Shown here one piece after another: positions 1 through 8,550 of a stretch of DNA of 64,000 bases (position 1 is the first letter of the stretch; every line of letters begins with the position of its first letter). This DNA comes from Chthoniobacterales bacterium. Its GTDB lineage: Bacteria > Verrucomicrobiota > Verrucomicrobiia > Chthoniobacterales > UBA10450. The stretch is taken from positions 366,380 to 430,379 of the forward strand of contig DATENU010000024.1 in NCBI GenBank assembly GCA_035274845.1. Direction: 5' to 3'. The notes under the pieces were generated by a model that saw nothing but the letters and a program-made list of their open reading frames with translations, was not told the DNA's origin and searched no databases. Both the position numbers and the translations under genes were made by a program.

Positions 1-1917
1 CTTAGTGATTGGATCGGGCAATTCCTGGAGCCAGCCGTTGTTGATGTAACGGCCATCGTCCATGGCATAGCTTCGGGTGAGGACAATCTCCGGAGCGTCC
101 AGCGTCGGGTTGGCCGCCGTGGCCCAAAGCGTGTGGGCAACGCCACCCGCGTTATTCGAATTGAACGTGGGCGGCTTATCCTTGAGCACAATATGCGTCG
201 CAAACCCATCCCGCAGTAGTTGCGACCAGGCCGTCGCCAAATCGCCCGGGGGGGCGGTCGCCCTAAATGTTTCCTGAACGAGTTCGGGGCCCTCAACTTT
301 CGGGCCGCCGAGGATCGCGTTCATCAGCTCGATCTCGGACATTCCTCCATAGAGCGGAAGGATCATCGGTTGAATCGCGAGATAGGCGCCCTCCGACGTG
401 AGCGCGTCTCCCCAGGCCTCGAGATAGTGCGCGGCGGGAACATGCCAGTGGCTCAACTCCGAGGTCGCATCCTCGAAATGTCCAAGGCGGACGACATCCG
501 GCACCTTCTTCTGCAGATCGGGCCAATCGACCGGCGCTTTCGTCTCGCGATCGATCGTGATCCCGCGTGGCGCGTTGTAAACCGGGTCGCCCCCGAAAAT
601 GAAAAGCTGTTTGATCCGGCCGCCATTAATTTCGCCGGCCAGTTGCAGAATGCTGTTCGTCTTGGGCGCGCGCAAAAATTCGCGCACGATCAGGGTCGCC
701 CCCACGTTCTTGAGCGCCGAATTAATGGCATACGCCATCAATTGCACGACGACGGGCTGATGCGGCCCGGCCAGCACCAGGCTCGCGCCGGGCTTCGCCA
801 TGAGATCATTCGCGCACTCGGTGAGCCATTGATCGTCGAACTTCATCGCGTTCGTCGGCTCCGTTAAAGTCGCAATCGTCGAAGCGAGACCCGCGTCCTT
901 GGTGGCGAGCGCAATTTTTCCGGCCAGGGCGCGCGTGAATGCGGGAATTTGGCTCGCGGGGCACCGCATCCGGTGATCGGCCATCGCGCCGGTGAGCGTA
1001 AACCGGTTCTCCACCACGTAGAGCCGGTTCATCGTGTCCTTGGACGTCCCCACGCGACGGCGTGACGTGAAGGCGCGGATGCCTGCCAGGTTGCCTTCGC
1101 CGCAATCGAGGAAATCGCTATCGAGCGCGAGCACCACATCGGCGCGCTCCAGGTGCGGGACGAGCCGCGCGTTTTCGCCGAAGCTGAGCTGGGTCGCGAA
1201 ACTTTGCGCTTCGGTCAGAACCGGATCGTAAACGCACCACCGCATTTTCGGATAGACCTTGAGCAGCTCGGCGCGCAAACGCTCGCGCGTCGGCGAATGC
1301 ACTTCCTCGACGAGAAAGGCGAGCCCCGCTCCGCCATCCGCGGCGATCTTCGTTCGAAGCTGGGTCAGGTATTTTTCGAATTCGGCCCGGTCGCGCGTCT
1401 CGAAAGTTTCCTTCTTTTCGCCCTTTTCGGTCTTTTCCCCTTTTTGGGCGAACCGCTTCGAGCGTGCGGGGTCGTAGAGATCGAGAACGGAAGCCTGAGC
1501 GAACCCGTCCGTGGCGCCGCCGCTGGCGGGATGAAGAGGATTGCCGTCGATCTTGGTTGGCCGGCCATCGTGGGTCGTGACCACGAGCGGAATTCCACCG
1601 GTGCGCCGAGGCATCGCCGTCGCGTAATAGAGCGCCTTGCCCGGAATCGCCCACTCGACGCTCTTCGTGAACGGAACCAGGTGCGCTTCAGGCCGGCGAC
1701 AACTCGTCATGCCGAAACCGGCCAGCGCCATCGAAGCTCCCATCAACTTCAAGAAACCACGGCGCGACCATTCATCGCCGTTGAGCTGATCGGCGCCGGC
1801 GGGAAATTCGCGCTCGAGCCAGCTGCGAAATTCCGGCGTGTCGCTCAATTCGCCCAGGCTGCGCCAGTAACGCTTCCCGGTCAGCTTCTCCGGTGGGTGC
1901 TCGAAAATGCGCTTCAT
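1..1917 (-). CDS. actB: Alternative complex III molybdopterin/Fe-S protein, ActB-like (3' end outside window)
   Basis: This open frame starts at the ATG at 1917 and runs without a stop to base 1, so at least 639 residues are present and the C-terminus is missing. A hydrophilic N-terminal extension of about 45 residues precedes a twin-arginine signal (SRRGFLKLMGASMA, Arg51-Arg52), the arrangement known for the Tat-variant molybdopterin oxidoreductases of alternative complex III. The following sequence resembles the molybdopterin oxidoreductase fold (for example IFGGDPVYNAP and the tail matching molybdopterin-guanine-binding domains), but ActB subunits normally carry no molybdenum. The iron-sulfur domain would lie beyond the window. 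The start overlaps the stop of the pentaheme cytochrome gene by ATGA. Role by family: quinol oxidation in an electron-transport complex on the periplasmic side. The tatC gene at 53.2-54.0 kb could export it. Confidence 0.85.
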   Translation of the reverse strand, partial: MKRIFEHPPEKLTGKRYWRSLGELSDTPEFRSWLEREFPAGADQLNGDEWSRRGFLKLMGASMALAGFGMTSCRRPEAHLVPFTKSVEWAIPGKALYYATAMPRRTGGIPLVVTTHDGRPTKIDGNPLHPASGGATDGFAQASVLDLYDPARSKRFAQKGEKTEKGEKKETFETRDRAEFEKYLTQLRTKIAADGGAGLAFLVEEVHSPTRERLRAELLKVYPKMRWCVYDPVLTEAQSFATQLSFGENARLVPHLERADVVLALDSDFLDCGEGNLAGIRAFTSRRRVGTSKDTMNRLYVVENRFTLTGAMADHRMRCPASQIPAFTRALAGKIALATKDAGLASTIATLTEPTNAMKFDDQWLTECANDLMAKPGASLVLAGPHQPVVVQLMAYAINSALKNVGATLIVREFLRAPKTNSILQLAGEINGGRIKQLFIFGGDPVYNAPRGITIDRETKAPVDWPDLQKKVPDVVRLGHFEDATSELSHWHVPAAHYLEAWGDALTSEGAYLAIQPMILPLYGGMSEIELMNAILGGPKVEGPELVQETFRATAPPGDLATAWSQLLRDGFATHIVLKDKPPTFNSNNAGGVAHTLWATAANPTLDAPEIVLTRSYAMDDGRYINNGWLQELPDPITK

Positions 1918-2639
1918 CGGTGGCACCCCTGGCAATTGAGCGGAGGCTGAATGTTCCAACGTTCTTTCAACGTCTGGCCAATCTCCTGTTGGGTCAGCTT
2001 TTCTTTCTTCGACCAATCGTCCTTGGCCTCTTTTGGCTGGCCGTACTTGGCCACAAAGTCCGCCGGTTTTTCCGATTCCGGTTTCCAATCCAGGTTAGTG
2101 ATCTGGGTTTCCGGACGGAGAAACTTCTCCGGGTGGCGATGACATTCGAGACACCACGCCATGCTATGGGGCTTCGCGTGATAAACTACCGGCATGTGAT
2201 TGACCTCGCCATGGCAGCTGGCGCAACTGATCCCGCGATTCACGTGGGCCGCGTGATTGTAATAAACGTAATCGGGCGTGCGATGGAGCTGCACCCATTC
2301 AACCGGCTGCCCGGTCTTCCAGCTCGCCCGGATCGGCTCCAGCTTCGGATTGTCCTTCTGCACCTGCGTGTGGCACGCCATGCAGGTCTGCGTGTTCGGC
2401 AGGTTCGAATGCGCCGCTACGTCCACGAAGCTGTGGCAATACCGGCAATCCATTCCGAGCTGCGAGACGTGAATGTCGTGCGGAAACGGAACCGGCTGGA
2501 CGGGCTGATAGCCGACCCGCGTGTATTTTGGCGTAATATAGTACCACGTCCCCGCGGTCAGGCCGCAAACGATCACGACGCCGCAAATGGAAATCTTAAG
2601 CGGCAGCCAGTTGGACCATCGTGGAAAAAAATTCGCCAT
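1914..2639 (-). CDS. actA: Pentaheme cytochrome c subunit of alternative complex III, ActA-like
   Basis: The 241-residue product has one N-terminal membrane anchor (about residues 13-32, LKISICGVVIVCGLTAG) and five heme c attachment motifs in order: CRYCH, CMACH, CASCH, CLECH and CQGCH, the last at the C-terminus. Five hemes plus one anchor is the usual ActA composition. A longer frame reaches 2681, but the Met at 2639 starts directly before the anchor and is preferred; no clear ribosome-binding site decides this. The stop overlaps the actB start (ATGA), so the two are probably translationally coupled. By family it carries electrons from quinol through the complex to a terminal oxidase or soluble carrier. 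Confidence 0.85.
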   Translation of the reverse strand: MANFFPRWSNWLPLKISICGVVIVCGLTAGTWYYITPKYTRVGYQPVQPVPFPHDIHVSQLGMDCRYCHSFVDVAAHSNLPNTQTCMACHTQVQKDNPKLEPIRASWKTGQPVEWVQLHRTPDYVYYNHAAHVNRGISCASCHGEVNHMPVVYHAKPHSMAWCLECHRHPEKFLRPETQITNLDWKPESEKPADFVAKYGQPKEAKDDWSKKEKLTQQEIGQTLKERWNIQPPLNCQGCHR

Positions 2640-2968
2640 AGGGCTTAGCGAACTGTGCTTCCGTAGAGGTGCAGCCGCCAAGATAAAAACGAACCGGACT
2701 GGTGGTTAGGATGTGCGGTGCTCAGAGGTCGGCAGGTTAAAGGTTAAATCGCATTGCACCGGAGGGAAGGCGGCAAGTCTATAAATCGACATCTCATTGG
2801 CAAAAAGAAATTTGTTTTTCCGTCCGTTTTCCCTCGAAAAACGACGCAACAATTCTTCTCATACGGAAAAGCGCCGAATAAGCAAAACCGATAAATGAAA
2901 AACTATTCACAGGATTTGCGGTCTTTTTTCGCCAATCCGAAGCGCGCTCGACCTTCCGCCCCGGAATC
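2640..2968. other. Divergent intergenic region, no gene seen
   Basis: About 330 bases separate the divergent actA and amidohydrolase genes. The part from about 2780 to 2940 is clearly richer in A and T than its surroundings, as expected for a promoter region. No specific promoter boxes, operator palindrome or conserved RNA could be assigned. Confidence 0.5.
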
Positions 2969-4669
2969 GTGAAGATGAATGGCATGAACAGATCAGGGAT
3001 TTTTCTTTTTCTCGCGCTTTGCTTCGCTCTCGCCGGGCCGGGGCGCGCGGAAACGGCCCAAACTGTTTTCATCAACGGAAACATTTACACGATGAACGAA
3101 CACCAGCCACGAGCCGAAGCGATTGCGGTGAAGGGTGATCGAATCGTTTTCGTAGGCTCAAACGCCGAAGCGAAGAAATATCAGACCGAGACGGCCCGGA
3201 CCGTCGATCTCGGCGGCAAGACCGTCGTCCCCGGCCTGACGGATTCGCATTGCCACATTTTCGGCATCGGCGAGCGCGAGCTGACTTTGAACCTGGAAGG
3301 CACGAACACGCTCGAAGATTTTCTCGCGAAAGTGAAGGAGCGGATCGCGAAGACGGAGAAGGGAAAATGGGTCACCGGCCGCGGCTGGATCGAGACGTTC
3401 TGGAAACCGGCGCAGTTCCCCACCCGCGCGGATCTCGATAAGATCGCGCCCGAGAATCCGGTTTTCCTGACTCGGGCGGACGGCCACGCCGCGATCGCCA
3501 ACAGCGCTGCCTTGCGCATCGCGAAAATCGACAGGCAAACGCCAAATCCATTTGGCGGCGAAATTTTGCGCGACAAGGGAACCGGGGAAGCGACCGGCAT
3601 GTTGCTCGATCACGCCCAGGAACTGGTCCACAAAAATGTTCCAAAACCGACAGAAGCGGAGCGCCGGGAAGCGTTCGTCGTGGGCGTAAAGCGCGAGCTG
3701 TCGTTAGGCTGGTGCGAGATTCAGAATGCGGGCAGCAATCTCGAAGATCTTCCGCCGATCCGGCAGGCGTTGGAGGCGGGCCAATGCAAGATTCGGGTTT
3801 ACAACGCCGTCTACGCGCCCGGACCGGCCGGAGCAGCATTATTAAGAGACGGCCCGGTGCTTAACCAGTTCGATCACCGTTTCACCCAGCGGACGATCAA
3901 GGTCGTTTTCGATGGTGCGCTCGGCTCGCGCGGGGCGGCATTGCTGGAGCCATACTCCGACGCGCCGGAAACCTCAGGCTACCTCACGCAAAAGGAATCT
4001 GAACTCCAGCCAATTTTCGAGGAAGCACTCCGGAAAGGCGTTCAGATCGAAACCCACGCCATCGGCGATCGCGCGAACCGGCTCATCCTCGACCTCTACG
4101 AAAAAGCGATGATCGCCGTCCCAAACACAAAACGAAAAATGCGTGAGCCGCGCTGGCGCATCGAGCACGCCCAGATTCTCAGCGCGCAAGACATCCCGCG
4201 TTTCGCCAGCATCAATGTCATCGCGTCGATGCAACCATCCCACGCCATCAGCGACCTCTTTTTCGCGCCGGCTCGTCTCGGCAAAGAACGCCTCGCCGGC
4301 GCCTACGCCTGGCAAAGCCTCCTTAAGTCGGGCGCGATCATCTGCTGCGGCTCCGACGCTCCCGTCGAACGGGGCGAACCGATGATCGAATTCTACGCCG
4401 CCGTCGCCCGCAAGAGCATCAAAGGCGAATCGCTCGATGGCTGGCACCCGGAGCAGGCCGTTACCCGCGAGCAAGCGCTTAAGATGTTCACCCTCGCTCC
4501 GGCCTATGCCGCCTTCGAAGAGAACGACAAAGGCTCGATCGAACCCGGCAAGCTCGCCGATCTCACCGTCCTTTCCGCCGACATCATGAAGATCGCGGAG
4601 CCGGAAATTCTGACGACCAAGTGCGCCATGACCGTGATCGGCGGCGAGGTGGTTTACGAAAGAAAATAA
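2969..4669 (+). CDS. Secreted amidohydrolase, YtcJ-like (amidohydrolase 3 family)
   Basis: This 566-residue protein (GTG start; an ATG two codons later is equally possible) begins with a signal peptide ending near ALAGPGRAE. The body matches amidohydrolase family 3, whose members hydrolyse amides or N-formyl groups with a TIM-barrel metal site. Seen directly: the strand-1 metal motif DSHCH after TVVPGLT, an ETHAIGD segment that would supply a later histidine, and CGSDAPVE carrying the strand-8 aspartate. Length fits the family. The substrate cannot be read from sequence. It stands alone, followed by the cupredoxin gene after 70 bases on the same strand. Confidence 0.85.
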   Translation: MKMNGMNRSGIFLFLALCFALAGPGRAETAQTVFINGNIYTMNEHQPRAEAIAVKGDRIVFVGSNAEAKKYQTETARTVDLGGKTVVPGLTDSHCHIFGIGERELTLNLEGTNTLEDFLAKVKERIAKTEKGKWVTGRGWIETFWKPAQFPTRADLDKIAPENPVFLTRADGHAAIANSAALRIAKIDRQTPNPFGGEILRDKGTGEATGMLLDHAQELVHKNVPKPTEAERREAFVVGVKRELSLGWCEIQNAGSNLEDLPPIRQALEAGQCKIRVYNAVYAPGPAGAALLRDGPVLNQFDHRFTQRTIKVVFDGALGSRGAALLEPYSDAPETSGYLTQKESELQPIFEEALRKGVQIETHAIGDRANRLILDLYEKAMIAVPNTKRKMREPRWRIEHAQILSAQDIPRFASINVIASMQPSHAISDLFFAPARLGKERLAGAYAWQSLLKSGAIICCGSDAPVERGEPMIEFYAAVARKSIKGESLDGWHPEQAVTREQALKMFTLAPAYAAFEENDKGSIEPGKLADLTVLSADIMKIAEPEILTTKCAMTVIGGEVVYERK

Positions 4670-4739
4670 CTTCGCTCGACCTAACGAAAACCAAAGATCA
4701 ACAACGAACCGATCTGCGAGCCGCAGCCGATATAATGGT

Positions 4740-5081
4740 ATGAAGACATTAATTTTGGTTATCGCTGCGGTCACCTTTTGCACGGGAATATCGCGGGCGG
4801 CAGAAGGTCAAAAAATCAACGTGACGATGTCAGAATATAAATTCGAGATGCCGTCCACGGTGAAGGCGGGTAAAACGACATTCGTAATCAAGAACGCCGG
4901 CAAACATGCGCATAGCTTCGCGATCAAAGGCGAAGGCATTAACAAAAAGCTGGCGACAAATCCGAAGCCTGGGCAAACGCAAACATTAGAAGTGAATCTG
5001 AAGCCCGGCACGTATGTGGTCACCTGCCCGGTGGACTTTCATACCGCCAAAGGAATGAAAACCACCCTGACGGTGAAGTAG
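4740..5081 (+). CDS. Small periplasmic cupredoxin (plastocyanin/azurin-like)
   Basis: This 113-residue protein has a signal peptide (cleavage probably after ISRAAE) and a single cupredoxin domain. The type 1 copper ligand set is visible: His in KHAHSF, then Cys, His and Met in TCPVDFHTAKGM. This predicts a blue-copper electron carrier or a copper-binding protein in the periplasm. It could take electrons from the alternative complex III encoded nearby, but nothing in the sequence proves that. A TATAAT hexamer lies at 4731-4736, only three bases before the ATG, and there is no ribosome-binding site, so a leaderless mRNA is possible. Confidence 0.85.
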   Translation: MKTLILVIAAVTFCTGISRAAEGQKINVTMSEYKFEMPSTVKAGKTTFVIKNAGKHAHSFAIKGEGINKKLATNPKPGQTQTLEVNLKPGTYVVTCPVDFHTAKGMKTTLTVK

Positions 5082-5084
5082 CTG

Positions 5085-6293
5085 CTACGAGTAAAGATAC
5101 TCGTCGTGGTACTCGCGCTGGGGAGCGAACTGAACGGATGGATCGGCGCCGGTCTCGGGGTATTCGAAGATTTTGCCTTCGTAATTGCGGATCACGATCT
5201 TCTCGTTGTCGTGATACAACACGTAACCAGGATTGATCGGCACCTTGCCGCCGCCACCGGGAGCGTCGATCACGAACTGGGGCACACCGTAACCGGTCGT
5301 ATGGCCGCGCAAGCCTTCGATGATCTCAATTCCTTTCGCGACAGAGGAGCGCAGATGAGATGAGCCGGTGATCAGGTCGCATTGGTAAATGTAGTACGGT
5401 CGGACCCGGCACATCAGGAGCTTTTGCACGAGCGTCTTCATCGTCTCGATGTTGTCATTCACGCCGGCGAGAAGAACGCTTTGGTTGCCCAGCGGAATGC
5501 CGGCGTTCGCCAGCCGTTCGAGGGCTTGTTTCACTTCCACGGTCAGCTCCCGGGGATGATTAACGTGCACACTCATCCAGAGCGGATGGTATTTCGCCAG
5601 CATGGCGCAGAGCTCGGGAGTGATGCGTTGCGGCAGGAAGATCGGGACGCGGGTGCCGATTCTGAGAAACTCAATGTGTGGGATCGCCCGCAAACGGCTC
5701 AGGATTTTCTCCAGCTTGTCGTCGCTGAAGAGGAGGGCGTCGCCACCCGAAAGCAGGACGTCGCGCACTTCGGTATGTTGTTCGAGATAACGAAAGGCCT
5801 CCTCGAAATCGGTGTGCAATTCCTGTTCGCCGGCGCCGCTGACCACTCTGCTCCGGGTGCAATACCGGCAGTAACTCGCGCAACGGTCCGTCACGAGGAA
5901 GAGGACGCGATCGGGATATCGATGCACCAATCCCGGCACCGGCATATGGGAATCTTCCCCACACGGGTCGACCATGTCGTAGGGCGACGTCCAGGTTTCC
6001 TCGATCCGCGGGATGACCTGGCGGCGAATCGGGCAATCAGGATTATCGCGCTCGATCAGGTTAAAAAAGTGCGGGGTAACGGCCAGGGCGAGCTTGTCGC
6101 CGGAAAGGAGCACGCCGGCGCGCTCCTCATTCGAGAGCTCCAGGTGCTGCTCAAGTTGAGCCAGGGAAGTGACCCGATTTTTGAGCTGCCATTTCCAATC
6201 GTTCCAGAGTTCCAGCGGAGTCGCCGGCCAATAGCCGGGCGCGTGCGAAACGAACTCTTTTCCATCCATTTTCCCAGGGGCAAGAGTAAGCAT
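5085..6293 (-). CDS. kamA: Lysine 2,3-aminomutase family radical SAM enzyme
   Basis: The 402-residue product contains the radical SAM cluster motif CxxxCxxC (CASYCRYC, Cys138, Cys142, Cys145) after VLFLVTDR, and the family-typical DVLLSGGDALL and GYGVPQFVIDAPGGGGKVP segments, the latter in the PLP and substrate region. Family reaction: SAM- and PLP-dependent conversion of L-lysine to L-beta-lysine. Shorter relatives (EpmB) act on elongation factor P, but the long N-terminal extension favours the KamA type. The open frame extends far upstream across the divergent htrA gene, which is a frame artefact. Starts at 6293 or 6269 are both possible because no strong ribosome-binding site is visible. 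Confidence 0.85.
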   Translation of the reverse strand: MLTLAPGKMDGKEFVSHAPGYWPATPLELWNDWKWQLKNRVTSLAQLEQHLELSNEERAGVLLSGDKLALAVTPHFFNLIERDNPDCPIRRQVIPRIEETWTSPYDMVDPCGEDSHMPVPGLVHRYPDRVLFLVTDRCASYCRYCTRSRVVSGAGEQELHTDFEEAFRYLEQHTEVRDVLLSGGDALLFSDDKLEKILSRLRAIPHIEFLRIGTRVPIFLPQRITPELCAMLAKYHPLWMSVHVNHPRELTVEVKQALERLANAGIPLGNQSVLLAGVNDNIETMKTLVQKLLMCRVRPYYIYQCDLITGSSHLRSSVAKGIEIIEGLRGHTTGYGVPQFVIDAPGGGGKVPINPGYVLYHDNEKIVIRNYEGKIFEYPETGADPSVQFAPQREYHDEYLYS

Positions 6294-6343
6294 TTTAGTT
6301 TTGTGAGGGAAAACGTTAAGGGCCTTAACAATCGTGTCAATGT

Positions 6344-6361
6344 GCGCACCTCGAGGTGCGC
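6344..6361. repeat. Perfect 18-bp palindrome between kamA and htrA
   Basis: GCGCACCTCGAGGTGCGC is a perfect palindrome. It lies in the divergent kamA/htrA intergenic region and could be an operator or a cruciform. It resembles the other short palindromes followed by GCTCC found at gene borders in this window. Confidence 0.6.
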
Positions 6362-6370
6362 GCTCCCCTG

Positions 6371-6462
6371 TTTCTGCTCCTTCTCTTACTCTTGCTCTTG
6401 CTCCTGCTCTTGCTCTCTCCCCAGCCACCCGAAGAGCAAGAGCCAAGAGCAAGAGGTAAGAC
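6371..6462. repeat. Low-complexity CTCTTG hexamer tract with complementary arm
   Basis: A run of CTCTTG/CTCCTG hexamers occupies about 6371-6420 and is followed by its complement (GAGCAAGAG units) at about 6432-6458. Together they could fold into a long imperfect hairpin. It sits upstream of both kamA and htrA and codes for nothing recognisable. Confidence 0.6.
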
Positions 6463-6524
6463 ATGAAGCCACCCCTATCGCCAATTGAACAGGTGCCGTA
6501 GAGTTCCTGTCCAAGTCCGAAACC

Positions 6525-8003
6525 ATGCGTACTCTTCTCATTCTCGCCCTGGCCGCGGCGGCTGTTTCCGGACGCGCCGCTCCGCCGCTGGCTCAACCCG
6601 ATAGCGGCCCGAGCGCAACCGTCGCCCCGGCGGCAGCCGATGCCGGAAAGGACGTCGTCCACCAGCTCAATAGCGCATTTACGAAGGTGTTCGAAATCGT
6701 GGCGCCAACCGTGGTCATTATCGAAGTGACCAAAAAGAACGACAGCGGCGAAAATCCCACTCTGGAGGATCTCTTCCAAGCGCCGCCGCAGGACGACAAT
6801 GCCCCCCGGCGGGGGCCGCGCTCGCCGCAGCCGATTCAAAGCGAAGGCTCCGGGTTTATCGTGCGCGCCGACGGTTTTATCTTCACCAACTACCATGTCC
6901 TCGAGGGCGCCGATCGGGTGGACGTGAAGCTCAAGGACGGTCGCGAATTTCAGGCAAAAGTGGTGGGCACGGATGAAAAGACCGACGTCGCCGTGATCAA
7001 GATTGAGGCGACCAACCTGCCGGTGGCGCAATTTGCCGACAGCGAGGCAGTGCGAGTGGGGCAGTTCGCCTTCGCGATCGGGGCGCCGTTCAAGCTCGAT
7101 TACACGTTCACCTACGGCGTGATCAGCGGGAAGGGCCGGAGCAAATTGATCGCGACCGGCGGCTATTCGATCTCGGATTATTTGCAGACCGACGCGTCGA
7201 TCAATCCGGGGAACAGCGGCGGACCGCTCTGCGATATCGACGGGAAAGTGGTGGGAATGAATACGCTCATCAACGGGCTTAATCGCGGACTTGGGTTCGC
7301 GATCCCGAGTAACCTCGCGAACGAAATCGGCCAACAGCTCATCGCTGGTCATAAAATTCTGCGGCCCTGGCTCGGCATCCGGATCGAATCGCTGGGCGAC
7401 GACCCGTCGATTCGCGATTTGTTCAAGGGCCTCGACAAGGGAGTGGTCGTGCGCACGATCGAAGCGGACGCCCCGGCCTACAAAAGCGATCTCCGCCCAT
7501 TCGATGTCATTACCCAGGTGGACGGTGCGGCGGTCAGCACCGACATCCAGCTCCAGCGCGAAATCCTAAAAAAGAAGATCGGCCAGAACGTCGAGCTCAC
7601 CGTTTGGCGGAAAGGCCAGACGCTCAAGATCCCGGTGACGACGGGCGAGCTGCCTAACGACATCTCCCGCGCCTCAAACGAGCTCCCGCAGCAAACTCCA
7701 TCGAAGCCGGAAGATTCGAATAAATTCGGGCTCCAGGTTCAGGAGTTGACCAAAGAAGTCGCGACGCGTTTGAAACTCGGAGTGGACCAGGGTGTGATCG
7801 TGACCGACGTGGCGGACAACAGCCTGGCGGCAGCCCAGGACATCCAGCGCGAAGATGTGATCACGGAAGTGGACGGCAAGAAAATCACGACGGTGGCGTC
7901 GTTCCGCGAAGCCTTGAACAAGGCGGACCCGCGGAAAGGCGTTTTGCTTTACCTGGATCGCAAAGGAAGCAAAACCTTCGCCGTGCTGAAGGCGGGCGGG
8001 TAG
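6525..8003 (+). CDS. HtrA/DegP-type serine protease with two PDZ domains
   Basis: This 492-residue periplasmic protease starts with a signal peptide (to about SGRAAPP). The chymotrypsin-like domain shows all three catalytic residues: His in TNYHVLEGAD, Asp in KTDVAVIKIE and Ser in NPGNSGGPL. Two PDZ regions follow, one from about residue 275 (RPWLGIRIESL) and one from about 395 (GLQVQELTKEVA). Family role: degradation or holding of misfolded envelope proteins. It is convergent with the GDYXXLXY gene, with seven bases between their stops. It contrasts with the second HtrA-like protein at 18.0-19.1 kb, which lacks the triad. Confidence 0.92.
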   Translation: MRTLLILALAAAAVSGRAAPPLAQPDSGPSATVAPAAADAGKDVVHQLNSAFTKVFEIVAPTVVIIEVTKKNDSGENPTLEDLFQAPPQDDNAPRRGPRSPQPIQSEGSGFIVRADGFIFTNYHVLEGADRVDVKLKDGREFQAKVVGTDEKTDVAVIKIEATNLPVAQFADSEAVRVGQFAFAIGAPFKLDYTFTYGVISGKGRSKLIATGGYSISDYLQTDASINPGNSGGPLCDIDGKVVGMNTLINGLNRGLGFAIPSNLANEIGQQLIAGHKILRPWLGIRIESLGDDPSIRDLFKGLDKGVVVRTIEADAPAYKSDLRPFDVITQVDGAAVSTDIQLQREILKKKIGQNVELTVWRKGQTLKIPVTTGELPNDISRASNELPQQTPSKPEDSNKFGLQVQELTKEVATRLKLGVDQGVIVTDVADNSLAAAQDIQREDVITEVDGKKITTVASFREALNKADPRKGVLLYLDRKGSKTFAVLKAGG

Positions 8004-8010
8004 TTGCGGC

Positions 8011-8550
8011 TCATTTCGCGGTCGCCCGCAGATAATCGCCGAGCGGCTTATTATCGAGATAGAGCATCTCGATGGCAGCGTCACCGCGGAAGACGCGGAC
8101 CGTCACGAAAGCGTTCCGCTTATCCCGCCGGCTTTGCGCGCGGTAGGCAGCTTCGGCTGCGGGCGCATCGCGTTCAGTGACCCAATATTTGTCGAACGGC
8201 AGCGCGACTTTGTTTCCACTTAACTGCACCGTGAGGAAATCATCGCGGGCGGGCGCCACTACCGAAACCTGGTCGATTTCGGCGAAGCCTTCAGCGCCCT
8301 GTTTAAGGGTGACGAAAAATGTTTCGTGATTTCCCGCGGCGGCAGGCCGGGTCACCTCCTGGGTTTCGATGTCGAATTGAAGCGCGACGTAGCGACCGCG
8401 AAAGACGTCCACCGGATCGACGGGAGCGGTTCGGAATTTCCAAACGCTGCCGCTCCGCAAGGTGGTTTCCCGTTTCCAAATCAGCGAAGCCGGCGCCGCG
8501 AGCTGAGCGAGCGCGACCAGAACAAAAACGATGAGCCGCCAGTGTTTCAC
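8011..8550 (-). CDS. GDYXXLXY-family periplasmic protein
   Basis: The 179-residue product has one N-terminal membrane segment or signal anchor (RLIVFVLVALAQLAAPASLI) followed by a mostly beta domain. RGRYVALQFD matches the family signature GDYxxLxY with two substitutions (Gly-Asp becomes Gly-Arg, Tyr becomes Phe). These proteins are usually encoded next to a DUF2157 membrane protein, as here, with an ATGA overlap at 8547-8550. The molecular function is unknown. Confidence 0.8.
   Translation of the reverse strand: MKHWRLIVFVLVALAQLAAPASLIWKRETTLRSGSVWKFRTAPVDPVDVFRGRYVALQFDIETQEVTRPAAAGNHETFFVTLKQGAEGFAEIDQVSVVAPARDDFLTVQLSGNKVALPFDKYWVTERDAPAAEAAYRAQSRRDKRNAFVTVRVFRGDAAIEMLYLDNKPLGDYLRATAK

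Noticed and set aside
1918..2648. 251-residue plus-strand frame over the cytochrome gene
   Set aside because: The opposite strand has five CxxCH heme motifs and operon coupling; the plus-strand frame has no family features.
6294..7352. Open frame extending lysine 2,3-aminomutase to 755 residues
   Set aside because: The extra part lies antisense to htrA, contains low-complexity Arg/Glu repeats, and has no family similarity.
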